Below, piece after piece: positions 6,257-13,769 of a stretch of DNA of 23,384 nucleotides (position 1 is the first letter of the stretch; each line of letters begins with the position of its first letter). This DNA comes from a virus. The stretch covers positions 1-23,384 of IMG/VR virus record IMGVR_UViG_3300035698_020631. The stretch is one strand, 5' to 3'. The notes under the pieces were generated by a model that saw only the letters and a program-made list of their open reading frames with translations, made no database searches and was not told the DNA's origin. Both the position numbers and the translations under genes were made by a program.

Positions 6257-6376
6257 ATGGGCGACAGATCGCCCGCTTCCCCAGGTCCATATCGGGCGCT
6301 GCCCCCCTCTCCCCCGGCCTTGGTTCCACCCTGGCCGGACCTGTATGCGGGGGGCAGAGGCGCGGTAAGTCTCTAG
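6257..6376 (+). CDS. Possible small proline-rich ORF
   Basis: An ATG at 6257 opens a 39-codon frame ending in TAG at 6374-6376. The product is proline-rich (YRALPPSPPALVPPWPDLY). The ribosome-binding site is weak (GGTGG). It fills part of an otherwise empty gap, and the biased PP/SP composition could come simply from GC-rich sequence. I have no family match, so treat it as uncertain. Confidence 0.28.
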   Translation: MGDRSPASPGPYRALPPSPPALVPPWPDLYAGGRGAVSL

Positions 6377-6607
6377 CGTCAAACATTTTTTCTGGGTTCG
6401 CGCCTTGGGTGCGCACTCTTGGGTTCGCAGGTACGCACCCCTCCCTCGGGAGATAGAAACGCAGGGCCATGCCGCCCGTAAGCCGGACGACGGGCCGGGG
6501 CTGACGCTCCGGCCCGTGATCATTTCTGAAGTTGCTCCGGGTGCTGCTCGCCCCGTGAGCCGACACCGGTCCGGCGCGTGATCCCTGACGCGTCGGACCG
6601 GATTTTG
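6377..6607. other. Non-coding gap before the ParB-like gene, with short repeats
   Basis: TGGGTTCGC occurs twice (6393-6401 and 6420-6428). GGGTGCG (6407-6413) pairs with CGCACCC (6434-6440) across a 20-base loop, and a T-run lies at 6385-6391. These may be regulatory or packaging-related, but no known site is recognisable. Together with 6235-6256 and the weak ORF, this is the longest gene-poor stretch of the early region. Confidence 0.35.
6490..6517 (+). terminator. GC-rich hairpin, possible weak terminator
   Basis: ACGGGCCGG (6490-6498) pairs perfectly with CCGGCCCGT (6509-6517) around a 10-base loop. It is followed by GATCATTTCT, which has only a short T-rich stretch. It could end the early operon before the ParB-like gene or be an attenuating structure. 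The stem is certain as sequence; its function is not. Confidence 0.4.
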
Positions 6608-7414
6608 ATGGAGGACCACCCCTTGCAGATCGACATGATGCCAACCTCCCGGCTGGTGCCCTACATCCGCAACGCCCGTACCCATTCCGCCGATCAGGTG
6701 GCGCAGATTGCGGCCTCGATCGCCGAATTCGGGTTCACCAACCCTATCCTGATCGGTGAGGACGATGTGATCATCGCCGGGCACGGACGGTTGATGGCGG
6801 CGCAGACCCTCGGGCTCACAGACGTGCCGGTGATCGTTCTGGATCATCTGTCCGAGGCCCAGCGCCGCGCCCTGATCCTAGCTGACAACCGGATTGCGGA
6901 AAACGCCGGGTGGGACAACGCGATGCTGGCCTCGGAACTGGCTGCCCTGCGTGACGAAAACTTCGATCTGGACATGATCGGCTTTGACGAAGCTGAACTG
7001 GACGAATTGCTGGCGGGGTTTGAATTTGGTGATGCCGGTGCGCTGGGCGGCGAAGGTCATGACGGCGGTATTGGTGGTAACGACGCCCCACCGGCCGCAT
7101 CGTCCTCCGGCAGTCTGGCTGTCCGCTTCGGCATCCCACCGTTCTCGATCCACGATGCCCGCAAAGGCTGGTGGCAAGATCGCAAACGCGCCTGGCTGGA
7201 TCTCGGCATCCGGTCAGAACTGGGCCGCGGCGAGGGCGATCGCGCCTGCCCGGGCGGCAGCCCGATGCCGGGCAACGGGTCGCGCAAGGACTACAAGCCC
7301 GGCGCGGCCAAGGCGTTTAACGATGGCGCGGTCCTTGGCGGCGGCGGTCTGGCCGATCAGGTCGCCAAGGCGGCAACAGCCCGCCGTCAAAAGAAGGAAG
7401 CCACACATGGCTAA
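6608..7414 (+). CDS. ParB/Srx-type nuclease-fold protein with methylase-associated C-terminal motif
   Basis: 268 residues from the ATG at 6608. The N-terminal ParB/sulfiredoxin fold spans about 5-105. It has RLVPYIRNARTHSADQVAQIAASIAEFGFTNPILI, the IIAGHGRLMAA box (GHGR) and ALILADNRIAENAGWD. It lacks the HTH half of a partition ParB, so chromosome partition is unlikely. After a Gly/Ala-rich linker comes a motif, LAVRFGIPPFSIHDARKGWWQDRKRAWLDLGI.SELGRG, that I associate with phage DNA methylase proteins, where it sits at the methylase N-terminus. The gene overlaps the methylase gene by eight bases, which supports joint function. Start choice is uncertain: GTG 6578 is possible, and TTG 6623 has the best ribosome-binding site (GGAGGA at 6610-6615). 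Confidence 0.8.
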   Translation: MEDHPLQIDMMPTSRLVPYIRNARTHSADQVAQIAASIAEFGFTNPILIGEDDVIIAGHGRLMAAQTLGLTDVPVIVLDHLSEAQRRALILADNRIAENAGWDNAMLASELAALRDENFDLDMIGFDEAELDELLAGFEFGDAGALGGEGHDGGIGGNDAPPAASSSGSLAVRFGIPPFSIHDARKGWWQDRKRAWLDLGIRSELGRGEGDRACPGGSPMPGNGSRKDYKPGAAKAFNDGAVLGGGGLADQVAKAATARRQKKEATHG

Positions 7415-8360
7415 ATCCCCCGCCCGCACCTTTGGCCAAGACCTGATGCGCGGCGAGCATGTGGTTGGCGGCGACAAGACCAACGGCGGCGTGCTGATGC
7501 CGTCGCACACCTCAGGTGATCCAAGCTTTTATGCCAAGAAACGCGCCAAAGAGGCAGAACTGGGCCATGAATTGACCACCGAAGCCTTCCTCGCGGATCA
7601 CTACCAAGCCTCAGACGCCCCCGCGGCATCGGGCACATCAATCTTCGATCCAGTCCTTTGCGAAATCGCCTATCGCTGCTTCTGCCCGCAGGGCGGCACC
7701 GTACTTGATCCCTTCGCTGGCGGATCGGTGCGCGGCATCGTCGCCTCCCAGCTTGGCCGGGCTTACGTTGGAATAGAATTGCGGGCCGAGCAGGTCGCCG
7801 CCAATCAGGTACAGGCGGCGCTGGGCGCAGGCCCGGCACCGGAATGGATCACCGGCGACAGCCGCGAAATCGCCACGTTGGCAAAAGACGTGGACGCCGA
7901 TCTCATATTCAGCTGCCCGCCTTATTGGAACCTAGAGGTCTATTCCGACAATCCAGCCGACCTATCCACGCTCGGAAAAGATGCGTTCTTCGAGGCCTAT
8001 GCCCGGATCATCGCCGGAGCGGTGTCCCGCCTGCGCGACGACCGCTTCGCCGTCTGGGTGATCGGTGATGTCCGCGATGCGGGCGGGTTCTTCGTCAACC
8101 TGCCCGGCAAAACGGTTGAGGCCTTCGAGGCCGCAGGAGCCCGGTTCTACAATGATGCAATCCTTGTCACGGCGGTGGGATCGCTGCCAATCCGCGCCGG
8201 GCGGCAATTCGAGGCCTCGCGCAAGCTGGGCCGGACCCATCAAAACGTGCTGGTCTTCTGCAAGGGCGATCCCAAGCGCGCCACTGAGGCGATCGGACAG
8301 GTGGAATTCGGCGAAATCGACGAGGCTGATGGCACCAGTGAAGAGGCTCCCCAAGAATGA
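7407..8360 (+). CDS. DNA methyltransferase, N6-adenine or N4-cytosine amino type
   Basis: 317 residues. Motif I is LDPFAGGSVRGIVASQLGRAYVGIEL (100-125, SAM-binding). Motif IV is IFSCPPYWNLE (167-177), the S/D-PPY/W signature of amino-methylases that modify N4 of cytosine or N6 of adenine. Motif I precedes motif IV. The start ATG at 7407 follows AAGGAAG, and longer in-frame extensions upstream only overlap the ParB-like gene. Its stop overlaps the next start (ATGA, 8357-8360). No endonuclease gene is adjacent, so it is probably a solitary phage methylase protecting phage DNA or part of a modification cassette with its neighbours. Which base and site it modifies cannot be read from the sequence. 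Confidence 0.88.
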   Translation: MAKSPARTFGQDLMRGEHVVGGDKTNGGVLMPSHTSGDPSFYAKKRAKEAELGHELTTEAFLADHYQASDAPAASGTSIFDPVLCEIAYRCFCPQGGTVLDPFAGGSVRGIVASQLGRAYVGIELRAEQVAANQVQAALGAGPAPEWITGDSREIATLAKDVDADLIFSCPPYWNLEVYSDNPADLSTLGKDAFFEAYARIIAGAVSRLRDDRFAVWVIGDVRDAGGFFVNLPGKTVEAFEAAGARFYNDAILVTAVGSLPIRAGRQFEASRKLGRTHQNVLVFCKGDPKRATEAIGQVEFGEIDEADGTSEEAPQE

Positions 8361-9061
8361 CCGCCCCAATCGTACAAACCCATTCCGGGATCTGGGTGGT
8401 CCGTGATGACCTACACCCCGGCGGCACCAAAGCTCGCTTCATTGGCCGCATGTTCGACGGTGTTCAGGAAGCCGTCTATGCCAGTCCGCCCGAAGGCGGC
8501 GCCCAAACCGCCCTGGCGCATGTCGCCCGGGCGCTGGGCAGAAAGGCGACGATCTTCGTGGCGCAGCGTGCCAAGCCGCACGCTCGGACGCTGGAAGCGG
8601 CGCGGCTGGGCGCAAAGGTTGTGCCGGTGTCGCCGGGATACCTCACCGTCGTGCAGAGCCGGGCCCGCCAGTATTGCCGTGATACTGGGGCTTCGTTGAT
8701 CCCGTTCGGAGCAGATATCCCTGGCGGCATAGAGGCGATCGCCGAAGCGGCGCTGGCAACCGGGCTTCAACCAGACGAGGTTTGGTGCGCGGCGGGATCG
8801 GGCGTTTTGGCGCGCGGTCTGGCGCTGGCATGGCCAAAAGCCCGGCGGCACGTGGTGCAGATCGGGCGGGAACTGGCGCCGAAAGACGTCGCCGGGGCTC
8901 GGATTCACGTTTATCCACGCTCATTTGGGCAGATAGCGATCATGGGTGCGCCCTTCCCGGCAGATCAACACTATGACGCGAAGGCATGGGAATTGTGCGT
9001 GGCGATGCGCGGGCCGGGGCGAGTGCTGTTTTGGAATGTGGCGCCGTTACCTCGGGGCTAA
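8357..9061 (+). CDS. PLP-dependent lyase-like protein (fold type II) of the phage methylase cassette
   Basis: 234 residues. W13-VVRDDLHPGGTKARF-28 matches the 'KRDDL..GGNK.R' block of the ACC deaminase/D-cysteine desulfhydrase family, with K25 at the PLP-lysine position. EGGAQTALAHVARALGRKATIF (about 47-68) parallels their GG.QSNH..A.A..A..LG block, with the SNH residues replaced. WCAAGSGVLARGLALA (about 143-158) matches the glycine-rich phosphate loop. At 234 residues it is about a hundred shorter than the metabolic enzymes, so it is a minimal version. Substrate is unknown. The four-base overlap with the methylase gene implies coupled expression and a shared pathway; hypermodification of DNA bases by PLP enzymes is known in other phages. 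That link is inference, but the fold assignment is fairly secure. Confidence 0.7.
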   Translation: MTAPIVQTHSGIWVVRDDLHPGGTKARFIGRMFDGVQEAVYASPPEGGAQTALAHVARALGRKATIFVAQRAKPHARTLEAARLGAKVVPVSPGYLTVVQSRARQYCRDTGASLIPFGADIPGGIEAIAEAALATGLQPDEVWCAAGSGVLARGLALAWPKARRHVVQIGRELAPKDVAGARIHVYPRSFGQIAIMGAPFPADQHYDAKAWELCVAMRGPGRVLFWNVAPLPRG

Positions 9062-9106
9062 TGTTTCTGCCAAATCAGATTTTACGCCGCTCGCCATTTG
9101 CGATTT

Positions 9107-9127
9107 CAGTGGAGACGGCCTCCACTG
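9107..9127. promoter_or_regulatory. Perfect inverted repeat upstream of the 9170 gene (operator or terminator)
   Basis: CAGTGGAG (9107-9114) pairs with CTCCACTG (9120-9127) around a five-base loop. TACTATTTAGTCT follows directly. It could terminate the methylase cassette, or be an operator, since TACTAT at 9128-9133 could be a -10 box for the next gene. The 108-base gap holds no coding sequence that I can support. Confidence 0.45.
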
Positions 9128-9169
9128 TACTATTTAGTCTGAAAGAAAAAGTCAGTTTGGAGCCCACCC

Positions 9170-9736
9170 ATGCAGCCACTACAAATGCTCGTTTACCTGC
9201 AAGAGGTTTCGACCGCAGCAGACATGGGAGTAGCACTAAGAAACAATTTCCTCCGGCTCGTCGCAAATGAGGAAGAACGGCAAAATATCACTGTTTGGCT
9301 GATGCTCCAAGCTGCACTGTTGCACTATGGAATGGTGTCGAAATTCATTTTCCCGGTGGCGCAAGCTGGCAAGACCGGATTGGATAGAGGGGCAGCATTA
9401 CGGGCCGAACTCGGAATTGAGGACACCAGCCCGCTGAACAATCGTGACGCCCGAAACGCACTAGAGCATTTCGACGAGCGAATCGATCAGTGTATCGAGC
9501 GTCCAGATTCCGGAATCCTCCAAATGATTTTCGAAAATCGGGCTGGCTACGAATATCTTGCGGCTGATCGCTGGGTGGTTCGCAGGGCATACATAATCGA
9601 CGAAGATATATTCGTTACCGAGGGTCCAAGGGGAAGAGGACGGGTGGAAATGCCACTAACCGATATCTTTGACGAGCTTGAAAAAATCGCAGCCCATGCG
9701 GAACACAGATTGGATGGCAAATTCAAAATGTATTGA
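9170..9736 (+). CDS. Accessory (moron-like) protein with HEPN-type RxxxxH motif
   Basis: 188 residues of an unrecognised family, with GGAG about eight bases before the ATG at 9170. It is predicted to be mostly helical in the first 110 residues. There, NRDARNALEHFDERIDQCIE (91-110) contains R95-N-x-x-x-H100, the RX4-6H signature of HEPN ribonucleases, in a context (RN.LEH.DER) resembling HEPN helix motifs. The C-terminal third has strands and charged segments (YIIDEDIFVTEGPRGRGRVEMPL). The gene is visibly more AT-rich than its neighbours, has its own upstream palindrome, and ends convergently with the leftward cassette. These are marks of an acquired accessory gene, perhaps for host or superinfection control. 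The motif alone is not proof of RNase activity. Confidence 0.6.
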   Translation: MQPLQMLVYLQEVSTAADMGVALRNNFLRLVANEEERQNITVWLMLQAALLHYGMVSKFIFPVAQAGKTGLDRGAALRAELGIEDTSPLNNRDARNALEHFDERIDQCIERPDSGILQMIFENRAGYEYLAADRWVVRRAYIIDEDIFVTEGPRGRGRVEMPLTDIFDELEKIAAHAEHRLDGKFKMY

Positions 9737-9786
9737 GAGCCTCCAGTACAATCAAAATTCGCTCCGACGCATCAAGTTGAACGCAG

Positions 9787-10122
9787 TCAGTGTAGCATAC
9801 ACGCTAGTCCCAGCCTCTCGAATGCCACTTTCATAGTCGTGTCGAACCCCGGATCGATACGCGCCGGACCGTAGCCATGCGCTTGGTTCCAGGCATTGAT
9901 CTCGCGTAGCTCGACGACGAACTCCGCGGGCGACGCGGCCTCCTTCAAAGTCGTGTCGCCTTCGCAATAGCTGAAGATCATCAACCGGGTCGGATTGGCC
10001 CATGTCCCGAAATACAACGCGTCCTGCGCCGTATCGACCTGCGCCCAGCCGTTTTCGTAGCTGCACAGCCCGAAATCATAGACATACCGGTCACCCGGGC
10101 AAAATTCGCGGGTGACCTTCAT
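9787..10122 (-). CDS. Hypothetical protein, last gene of the leftward cassette
   Basis: 111 residues from the ATG at 10122, which overlaps the previous stop by four bases (ATGA). That start is preferred to an upstream one at 10161. Sequence features are MKVTREFCPGDRYVYDFGLCSYENGWAQVDTAQDALYFGTWANPT, a central ...FSYCEGDTTL, and an acidic/helical C-terminus with INAWNQAHGYGPARIDPGF. I have seen this kind of protein on alphaproteobacterial plasmids and prophages without any assigned function. No signal peptide or membrane segment is present, and there are three to four cysteines. It is coupled to the 10119-10664 gene and ends convergently with the 9170 gene. No function can be assigned. Confidence 0.7.
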   Translation of the reverse strand: MKVTREFCPGDRYVYDFGLCSYENGWAQVDTAQDALYFGTWANPTRLMIFSYCEGDTTLKEAASPAEFVVELREINAWNQAHGYGPARIDPGFDTTMKVAFERLGLACMLH

Positions 10123-10664
10123 GCTTCCACCCCTGTCCGGGCGGTGATCGCGATCACACAAAGGTCGCGGTAGCGCGCTATCGCCTTGGGGCTGGACGAC
10201 ACCGGGTTAATCTCGAAGGCCTGCAGCGCGGCGATGTCGCCCGCCTCGACCAAGGCAACGACTTGGGCCAGCTTGGTGCGAAACCGCGCGTGGGTCGGTT
10301 TGGAGAAATCCGGCGCCTGCGGCAGCACCCCGCTCTGGGCCTGATCGATGATGGCCTGCCGCTTGCCAATTATGGGTGCAGTCGCGGGCTTCGGTTCTTC
10401 TATCGCGGGCCCGGTCTCGCCCGCGGGTTCGGTATTGCCATAATCCAGCACCAAGGTCAGCCGGGCCTCTGCCTGATCGAAGGTGGCGGCGGTCATGATC
10501 GAGGTGAAGGCAAGCGCGGCGCGGTCGGTGCCGATCTGCGCCGCGAGCAAGCGGGCGAGGTTGTCGCCCGCCTTCTTGGCGCTGGTTGTGGGCTCAAAAG
10601 GCGTTCCGGAAAGGCGCTGAGCGAGCGTGTCGATCTGCGCGGCGGTGAGGACTTTGGTTTTCAT
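10119..10664 (-). CDS. Hypothetical protein, middle gene of the leftward cassette
   Basis: 181 residues. The N-terminal region is helical (VLTAAQIDTLAQRLSGTPFEPTTSAKKAGDNLARLLAAQIG). A middle linker is rich in Glu/Pro/Ala (about 80-95), and a basic helical C-terminal part follows (THARFRTKLAQVVALVEAGDIAALQAFEINPVSSSPKAIARYRDLCVIAI). The segment TSAKKAGDNLARLL followed by a helical region could be a DNA-contacting unit, but no family is recognised. The ribosome-binding site before 10664 is poor, which suggests coupling to the 10677 gene just upstream (12-base gap). The next gene starts within its stop codon. It lies opposite to all late genes and so needs its own promoter, possibly active in the lysogen. 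Confidence 0.68.
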   Translation of the reverse strand: MKTKVLTAAQIDTLAQRLSGTPFEPTTSAKKAGDNLARLLAAQIGTDRAALAFTSIMTAATFDQAEARLTLVLDYGNTEPAGETGPAIEEPKPATAPIIGKRQAIIDQAQSGVLPQAPDFSKPTHARFRTKLAQVVALVEAGDIAALQAFEINPVSSSPKAIARYRDLCVIAITARTGVEA

Positions 10665-10676
10665 GATGGGCGCGTT

Positions 10677-10886
10677 TCAAGCGTTGGTGATATGGGCGGA
10701 ATGCCCAAGGTTGGTGACCGCATAGATCATCGTGCGGCCGTCGCCGATCGCGGCTCCAAATGCCTGCGCCTCGGGCAGCGTCGCGAATTGCTGGCGGGTG
10801 CGGGTGGCGGGTGTGCGGCCCCGGGCGGCGACAAAATGGGCGGCGTTTTGCAGGCAGAATTCTTCGTGCGTTGTCAGGGGTTTCAT
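10677..10886 (-). CDS. Hypothetical small protein, first gene of the leftward cassette
   Basis: 69 residues from the ATG at 10886, which is set by a clear GGAGG five bases upstream; a longer in-frame version from 10934 lacks such a site. The sequence ends ATRTRQQFATLPEAQAFGAAIGDGRTMIYAVTNLGHSAHITNA, a strand-helix-strand-like pattern with 'DGRTMIYAVT..GHSAHI'. I recall this pattern from short hypothetical proteins on alphaproteobacterial mobile elements. No catalytic or binding motif is known. It heads the three-gene leftward group and is divergent from the terminase genes, with a 94-base gap that must carry promoters for both directions. Confidence 0.65.
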   Translation of the reverse strand: MKPLTTHEEFCLQNAAHFVAARGRTPATRTRQQFATLPEAQAFGAAIGDGRTMIYAVTNLGHSAHITNA

Positions 10887-10980
10887 GGAGGCCTCCGTTG
10901 GGTTGCGATGGCTGCAGACAGCGCACGGAACCAAAAGAGAGCAACTCCTAAGTCACTGAATAAATGAGGTTTCGATCAGA
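10887..10980. promoter_or_regulatory. Divergent region between leftward cassette and late genes
   Basis: This 94-base gap lies between outward-pointing genes. It contains the GGAGG of the leftward gene near 10889 and an AT-rich segment around 10951-10972. No good -35/-10 pair or LexA box is seen. It would be the natural site for a late promoter and for a terminase recognition (cos or pac) sequence, but I see no diagnostic motif. Confidence 0.3.
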
Positions 10981-11589
10981 ATGGGAGTGTCTCGGCGAAG
11001 CTATGCAGCGCAGCGCGGCGTCTCCGAGGCGGCGGTGCGCAAAGCCATCGCCACGGGGCGCATCACGACCTTGCCGGACGGCACGATTGACCCTGATCGC
11101 GCCGATGCCGAATGGGGCGCACAGACCGATCCTGCCAAACAACGCGGCCTACATGCCCGCCAGATGGGGGCCGAGACGGCCGCAGGAACCGCCCGCGCGA
11201 CTGCGACCAAACCGGTGCCGCAGGCAGCGCTCAAGGCGGTGGCCGATACGCTGCGGGATGCGGGCACCGATCCCAGCAGCCCGGAGGCCAGCGGGGGCGA
11301 GGTGTCCTTCCTGCGCGCCCGGATGGCGAACGAAGTGCTGAAGGCCCAGACCGCCAAGGTCCGGCTGGAAAAAATGAAGGCCGAGGTGATCGACCGCGCG
11401 CGGGCCACGGCCATGGTCTTTGATCTTGCCCGGCGCGAACGCGATGCCTGGCTGAACTGGCCACCCCGGGTGGCGGCGAACATGGCGGCAGAATTGGGCG
11501 TCGATGCCCACCGGATGGAGCAGGTTTTGGACACATATCTGCGCGCGCATCTGGCTGAGATGGCGGAGGTGAAGATTGAGCTCCGCTGA
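10981..11589 (+). CDS. Terminase small subunit
   Basis: 202 residues. The N-terminus SYAAQRGVSEAAVRKAIATGRI (about 7-28) is a helix-turn-helix of the kind by which small terminase subunits recognise the packaging start on phage DNA. A variable linker follows, then a long helical oligomerisation part (FLRARMANEVLKAQTAKVRLEKMKAEVIDRARATAMVFDLARRERDAWLNWPPRVAANMAAELG). This second part is typical of terminase small subunits paired with GpA large subunits. The 14-base overlap with the large-subunit gene supports the call. It forms the packaging complex with the next product and the portal. The ATG at 10981 has only a weak ribosome-binding site. Confidence 0.85.
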   Translation: MGVSRRSYAAQRGVSEAAVRKAIATGRITTLPDGTIDPDRADAEWGAQTDPAKQRGLHARQMGAETAAGTARATATKPVPQAALKAVADTLRDAGTDPSSPEASGGEVSFLRARMANEVLKAQTAKVRLEKMKAEVIDRARATAMVFDLARRERDAWLNWPPRVAANMAAELGVDAHRMEQVLDTYLRAHLAEMAEVKIELR

Positions 11590-13558
11590 GACCTTTGTCG
11601 GTGCCGAGGAGGTCCGGCGCGCATGGATGGCCGGGCTTGCCCCCGATCCGTCGTTGACCGTCTCGCAATGGGCGGACCGCCACCGGGTTTTGTCATCCCG
11701 GGCGGCGTCGGAAGCTGGGCCCTATCGCACGGCGCGCACGCCCTACATGAAGGCTGTGATGGATGCGCTGTCACCACGCCACCCTGCGCAACGAGTGGTG
11801 TTCATGAAGGCAGCGCAAGTTGGGGCCACGGAAGCGGGTAACAACTGGATCGGCTTCTGCATGCACCGCGCGCCGGGGCCGTTCCTTGCCGTGCAGCCGA
11901 CCGTAGATCTGGCGAAGCGCCTGTCGCAACAGCGGATCGACCCGCTGATCGAGGAAAGCCCGGATTTGCGGGCGCTGGTCTTGCCATCAAGGTCGCGGGA
12001 CGCCGGGAACACCATTCTGGGCAAACGGTTTCCCGGCGGGCAGCTGATCCTGACCGGCGCGAACTCTGCCGTGGGCCTGCGATCAATGCCCGCACGCTGG
12101 GTGTTTCTCGACGAGGTCGATGCCTATCCGGGCGATGTCGACGGCGAAGGCGATCCGATTGCGCTGGCTGAGGCCCGGACCATCAGCTTCGGCCATCGCA
12201 GTAAGGTGTTTCTGGCCTCAACGCCGACGTTGAAGGGCTTGAGCCGGATTGAACGGGAGTGGGAATTGTCCGACCAGCAGCGCTATCACGTGCCCTGTCC
12301 GCATTGTGGCGGGCTGCAATGGCTGCAATTTGAGCGGCTGCGCTGGGAGCCGGGCAAGGCCGAGACGGCGCAGTATCTGTGCGAGCATTGCGACGCCCCG
12401 ATCGCCGAGCGGCATAAGACGTGGATGATGGCGGAAGAGAACGGCGCAGGCTGGATGGCAACCGCCGCTCCCGACGTGCAGGCAGCGGCAAAGGCGGCAG
12501 GTGTGGTCGGGTATCACATTTCGGGCCTCTATTCGCCGCTGGGGTGGCTGTCATGGGAGGAGATCGCTCGGGGCTGGGAAGGCGCGCTGGGCAATGATGC
12601 AGCACTGAAAACGCTGAAGAATACCATTCTGGGCGAGACTTGGCAGGAGCGCGGCGAGGCGCCGGACTGGCAGCGGCTTTATGAGCGCCGCGCAGATTGG
12701 CAGCTTGGGATAGCGCCTGAGGGCGTGTTGCTTCTGACCGCTGGCGCCGATGTGCAGCGCGACCGGATCGAAGTCGATGTCTGGGGTTGGGGCCGCAATC
12801 TGCGCTCCTGGCTGGTCGATCACGTTGTCTTGGAAGGCGATACCGCCCGGCCGGAAGTCTGGGCGCAACTGTCGGAGTTTCTGAGCCAGACATGGGAGCA
12901 CGCATCGGGCTGCCGGATGGCGCTGGCGCGGATGGCGATCGACTCCGGCGACGGGGTCACCACCGATGCGGTTTATTCATGGGTGCGGGCCGTAGGGCGC
13001 GGACAGGTGATCGCGATCAAGGGTGTGGCGGGGTTTGACCGTAGCACGCCCGTGGACGGCCCCACCTACGTCGAAGTGACCGAGGCCGGGCGCAAGCTGC
13101 GGCGCGGTGTGCAGCTTTGGAAAGTGGCCGGGGCGGTGTTCAAATCGGAAACCTACCGCTTCCTGCGCCTGATCGCCCCAACCGACGAGGAACTGGCCGA
13201 GGGGGCAGAATGGCCCCACGGCTTTGTGCACATTCCCAAGGGCACCACGGCGGAATGGATGAAGCAGCTCACCGCCGAGCAGCTGATGACGATCAAGACC
13301 CGGCAGGGGTTTCAGAAGCTGGAATGGCAGCAGACCCGCGAGCGCAACGAGGCGCTCGATTGCAGGGTCTATGCCCGGGCTGCCGCCTGGCTGATGGGGA
13401 TCGACCGCTGGGACGATCTGCGCTGGGAGCAGCTTGAGGCCCAGATGACTATCGGAACGGCCGAGGCGCTGCCAGCCGGTCAGCCAAACCGACCCGCGCC
13501 CGCAACACAGACAAAACGCCCCGCCCCATGGATGGGCCCGAGAAAGAAATGGTTCTGA
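11576..13558 (+). CDS. Terminase large subunit, GpA family
   Basis: 660 residues, full length for the lambda gpA-type packaging motor. The start is TTG at 11576 with a perfect GGAGGTGA ribosome-binding site just upstream, inside the small-subunit gene. The ATPase domain has the atypical P-loop MKAAQVGATEAGNN (77-90) and Walker B WVFLDEVDAY (175-184). A zinc-binding pair, CPHC (241-244) and CEHC (269-272), is present. The C-terminal nuclease domain begins near LLLTAGADVQRDRIEVDVWGWG (about 385-405), where an Asp contributes to metal binding. The protein translocates DNA into the prohead and cuts it at the packaging site. It overlaps the small subunit gene and lies one base before the gpW-like gene. 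Confidence 0.95.
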   Translation: MSSAETFVGAEEVRRAWMAGLAPDPSLTVSQWADRHRVLSSRAASEAGPYRTARTPYMKAVMDALSPRHPAQRVVFMKAAQVGATEAGNNWIGFCMHRAPGPFLAVQPTVDLAKRLSQQRIDPLIEESPDLRALVLPSRSRDAGNTILGKRFPGGQLILTGANSAVGLRSMPARWVFLDEVDAYPGDVDGEGDPIALAEARTISFGHRSKVFLASTPTLKGLSRIEREWELSDQQRYHVPCPHCGGLQWLQFERLRWEPGKAETAQYLCEHCDAPIAERHKTWMMAEENGAGWMATAAPDVQAAAKAAGVVGYHISGLYSPLGWLSWEEIARGWEGALGNDAALKTLKNTILGETWQERGEAPDWQRLYERRADWQLGIAPEGVLLLTAGADVQRDRIEVDVWGWGRNLRSWLVDHVVLEGDTARPEVWAQLSEFLSQTWEHASGCRMALARMAIDSGDGVTTDAVYSWVRAVGRGQVIAIKGVAGFDRSTPVDGPTYVEVTEAGRKLRRGVQLWKVAGAVFKSETYRFLRLIAPTDEELAEGAEWPHGFVHIPKGTTAEWMKQLTAEQLMTIKTRQGFQKLEWQQTRERNEALDCRVYARAAAWLMGIDRWDDLRWEQLEAQMTIGTAEALPAGQPNRPAPATQTKRPAPWMGPRKKWF

Positions 13559-13559
13559 A

Positions 13560-13769
13560 ATGGCATGGACGCAAAGTGAACTCGATGCCCTGAAGCGGGC
13601 CTATGCCGCAGGCACCCTGCGCGTGACCTCAGATGGCCGCACCGTTGAATATGGCAACGCTGCCGATCTTCTGTCCCGGATGCGCACCATTGAAAGCGAG
13701 ATGGCGCAGGCTGCCGGGTCGCCCTTGCCCGTCGCAGGATTTGCCAGCTTTCGCCGGGGCCTGCGGTGA
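13560..13769 (+). CDS. gpW-like head-tail joining protein
   Basis: 69 residues. The pattern MAWTQSELDALKRAYAAGTLRVTSDGRTVEYGNAADLLSRMRTIESEM fits the small gpW family: helix, beta hairpin with 'DGRTVEY', then helix. In lambda, gpW plugs the portal after packaging and prepares the head for tail joining. Length (lambda gpW is 68) and position between terminase large subunit and portal are exactly as in lambda-like phages. It starts one base after the terminase stop and overlaps the portal start by four bases (GTGA). Confidence 0.85.
   Translation: MAWTQSELDALKRAYAAGTLRVTSDGRTVEYGNAADLLSRMRTIESEMAQAAGSPLPVAGFASFRRGLR

Noticed and set aside
6608-7414. Partition ParB of a plasmid-like prophage
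   Set aside because: There is no ParA gene next to it, no parS-like repeats, and the central HTH domain of partition ParB is absent.
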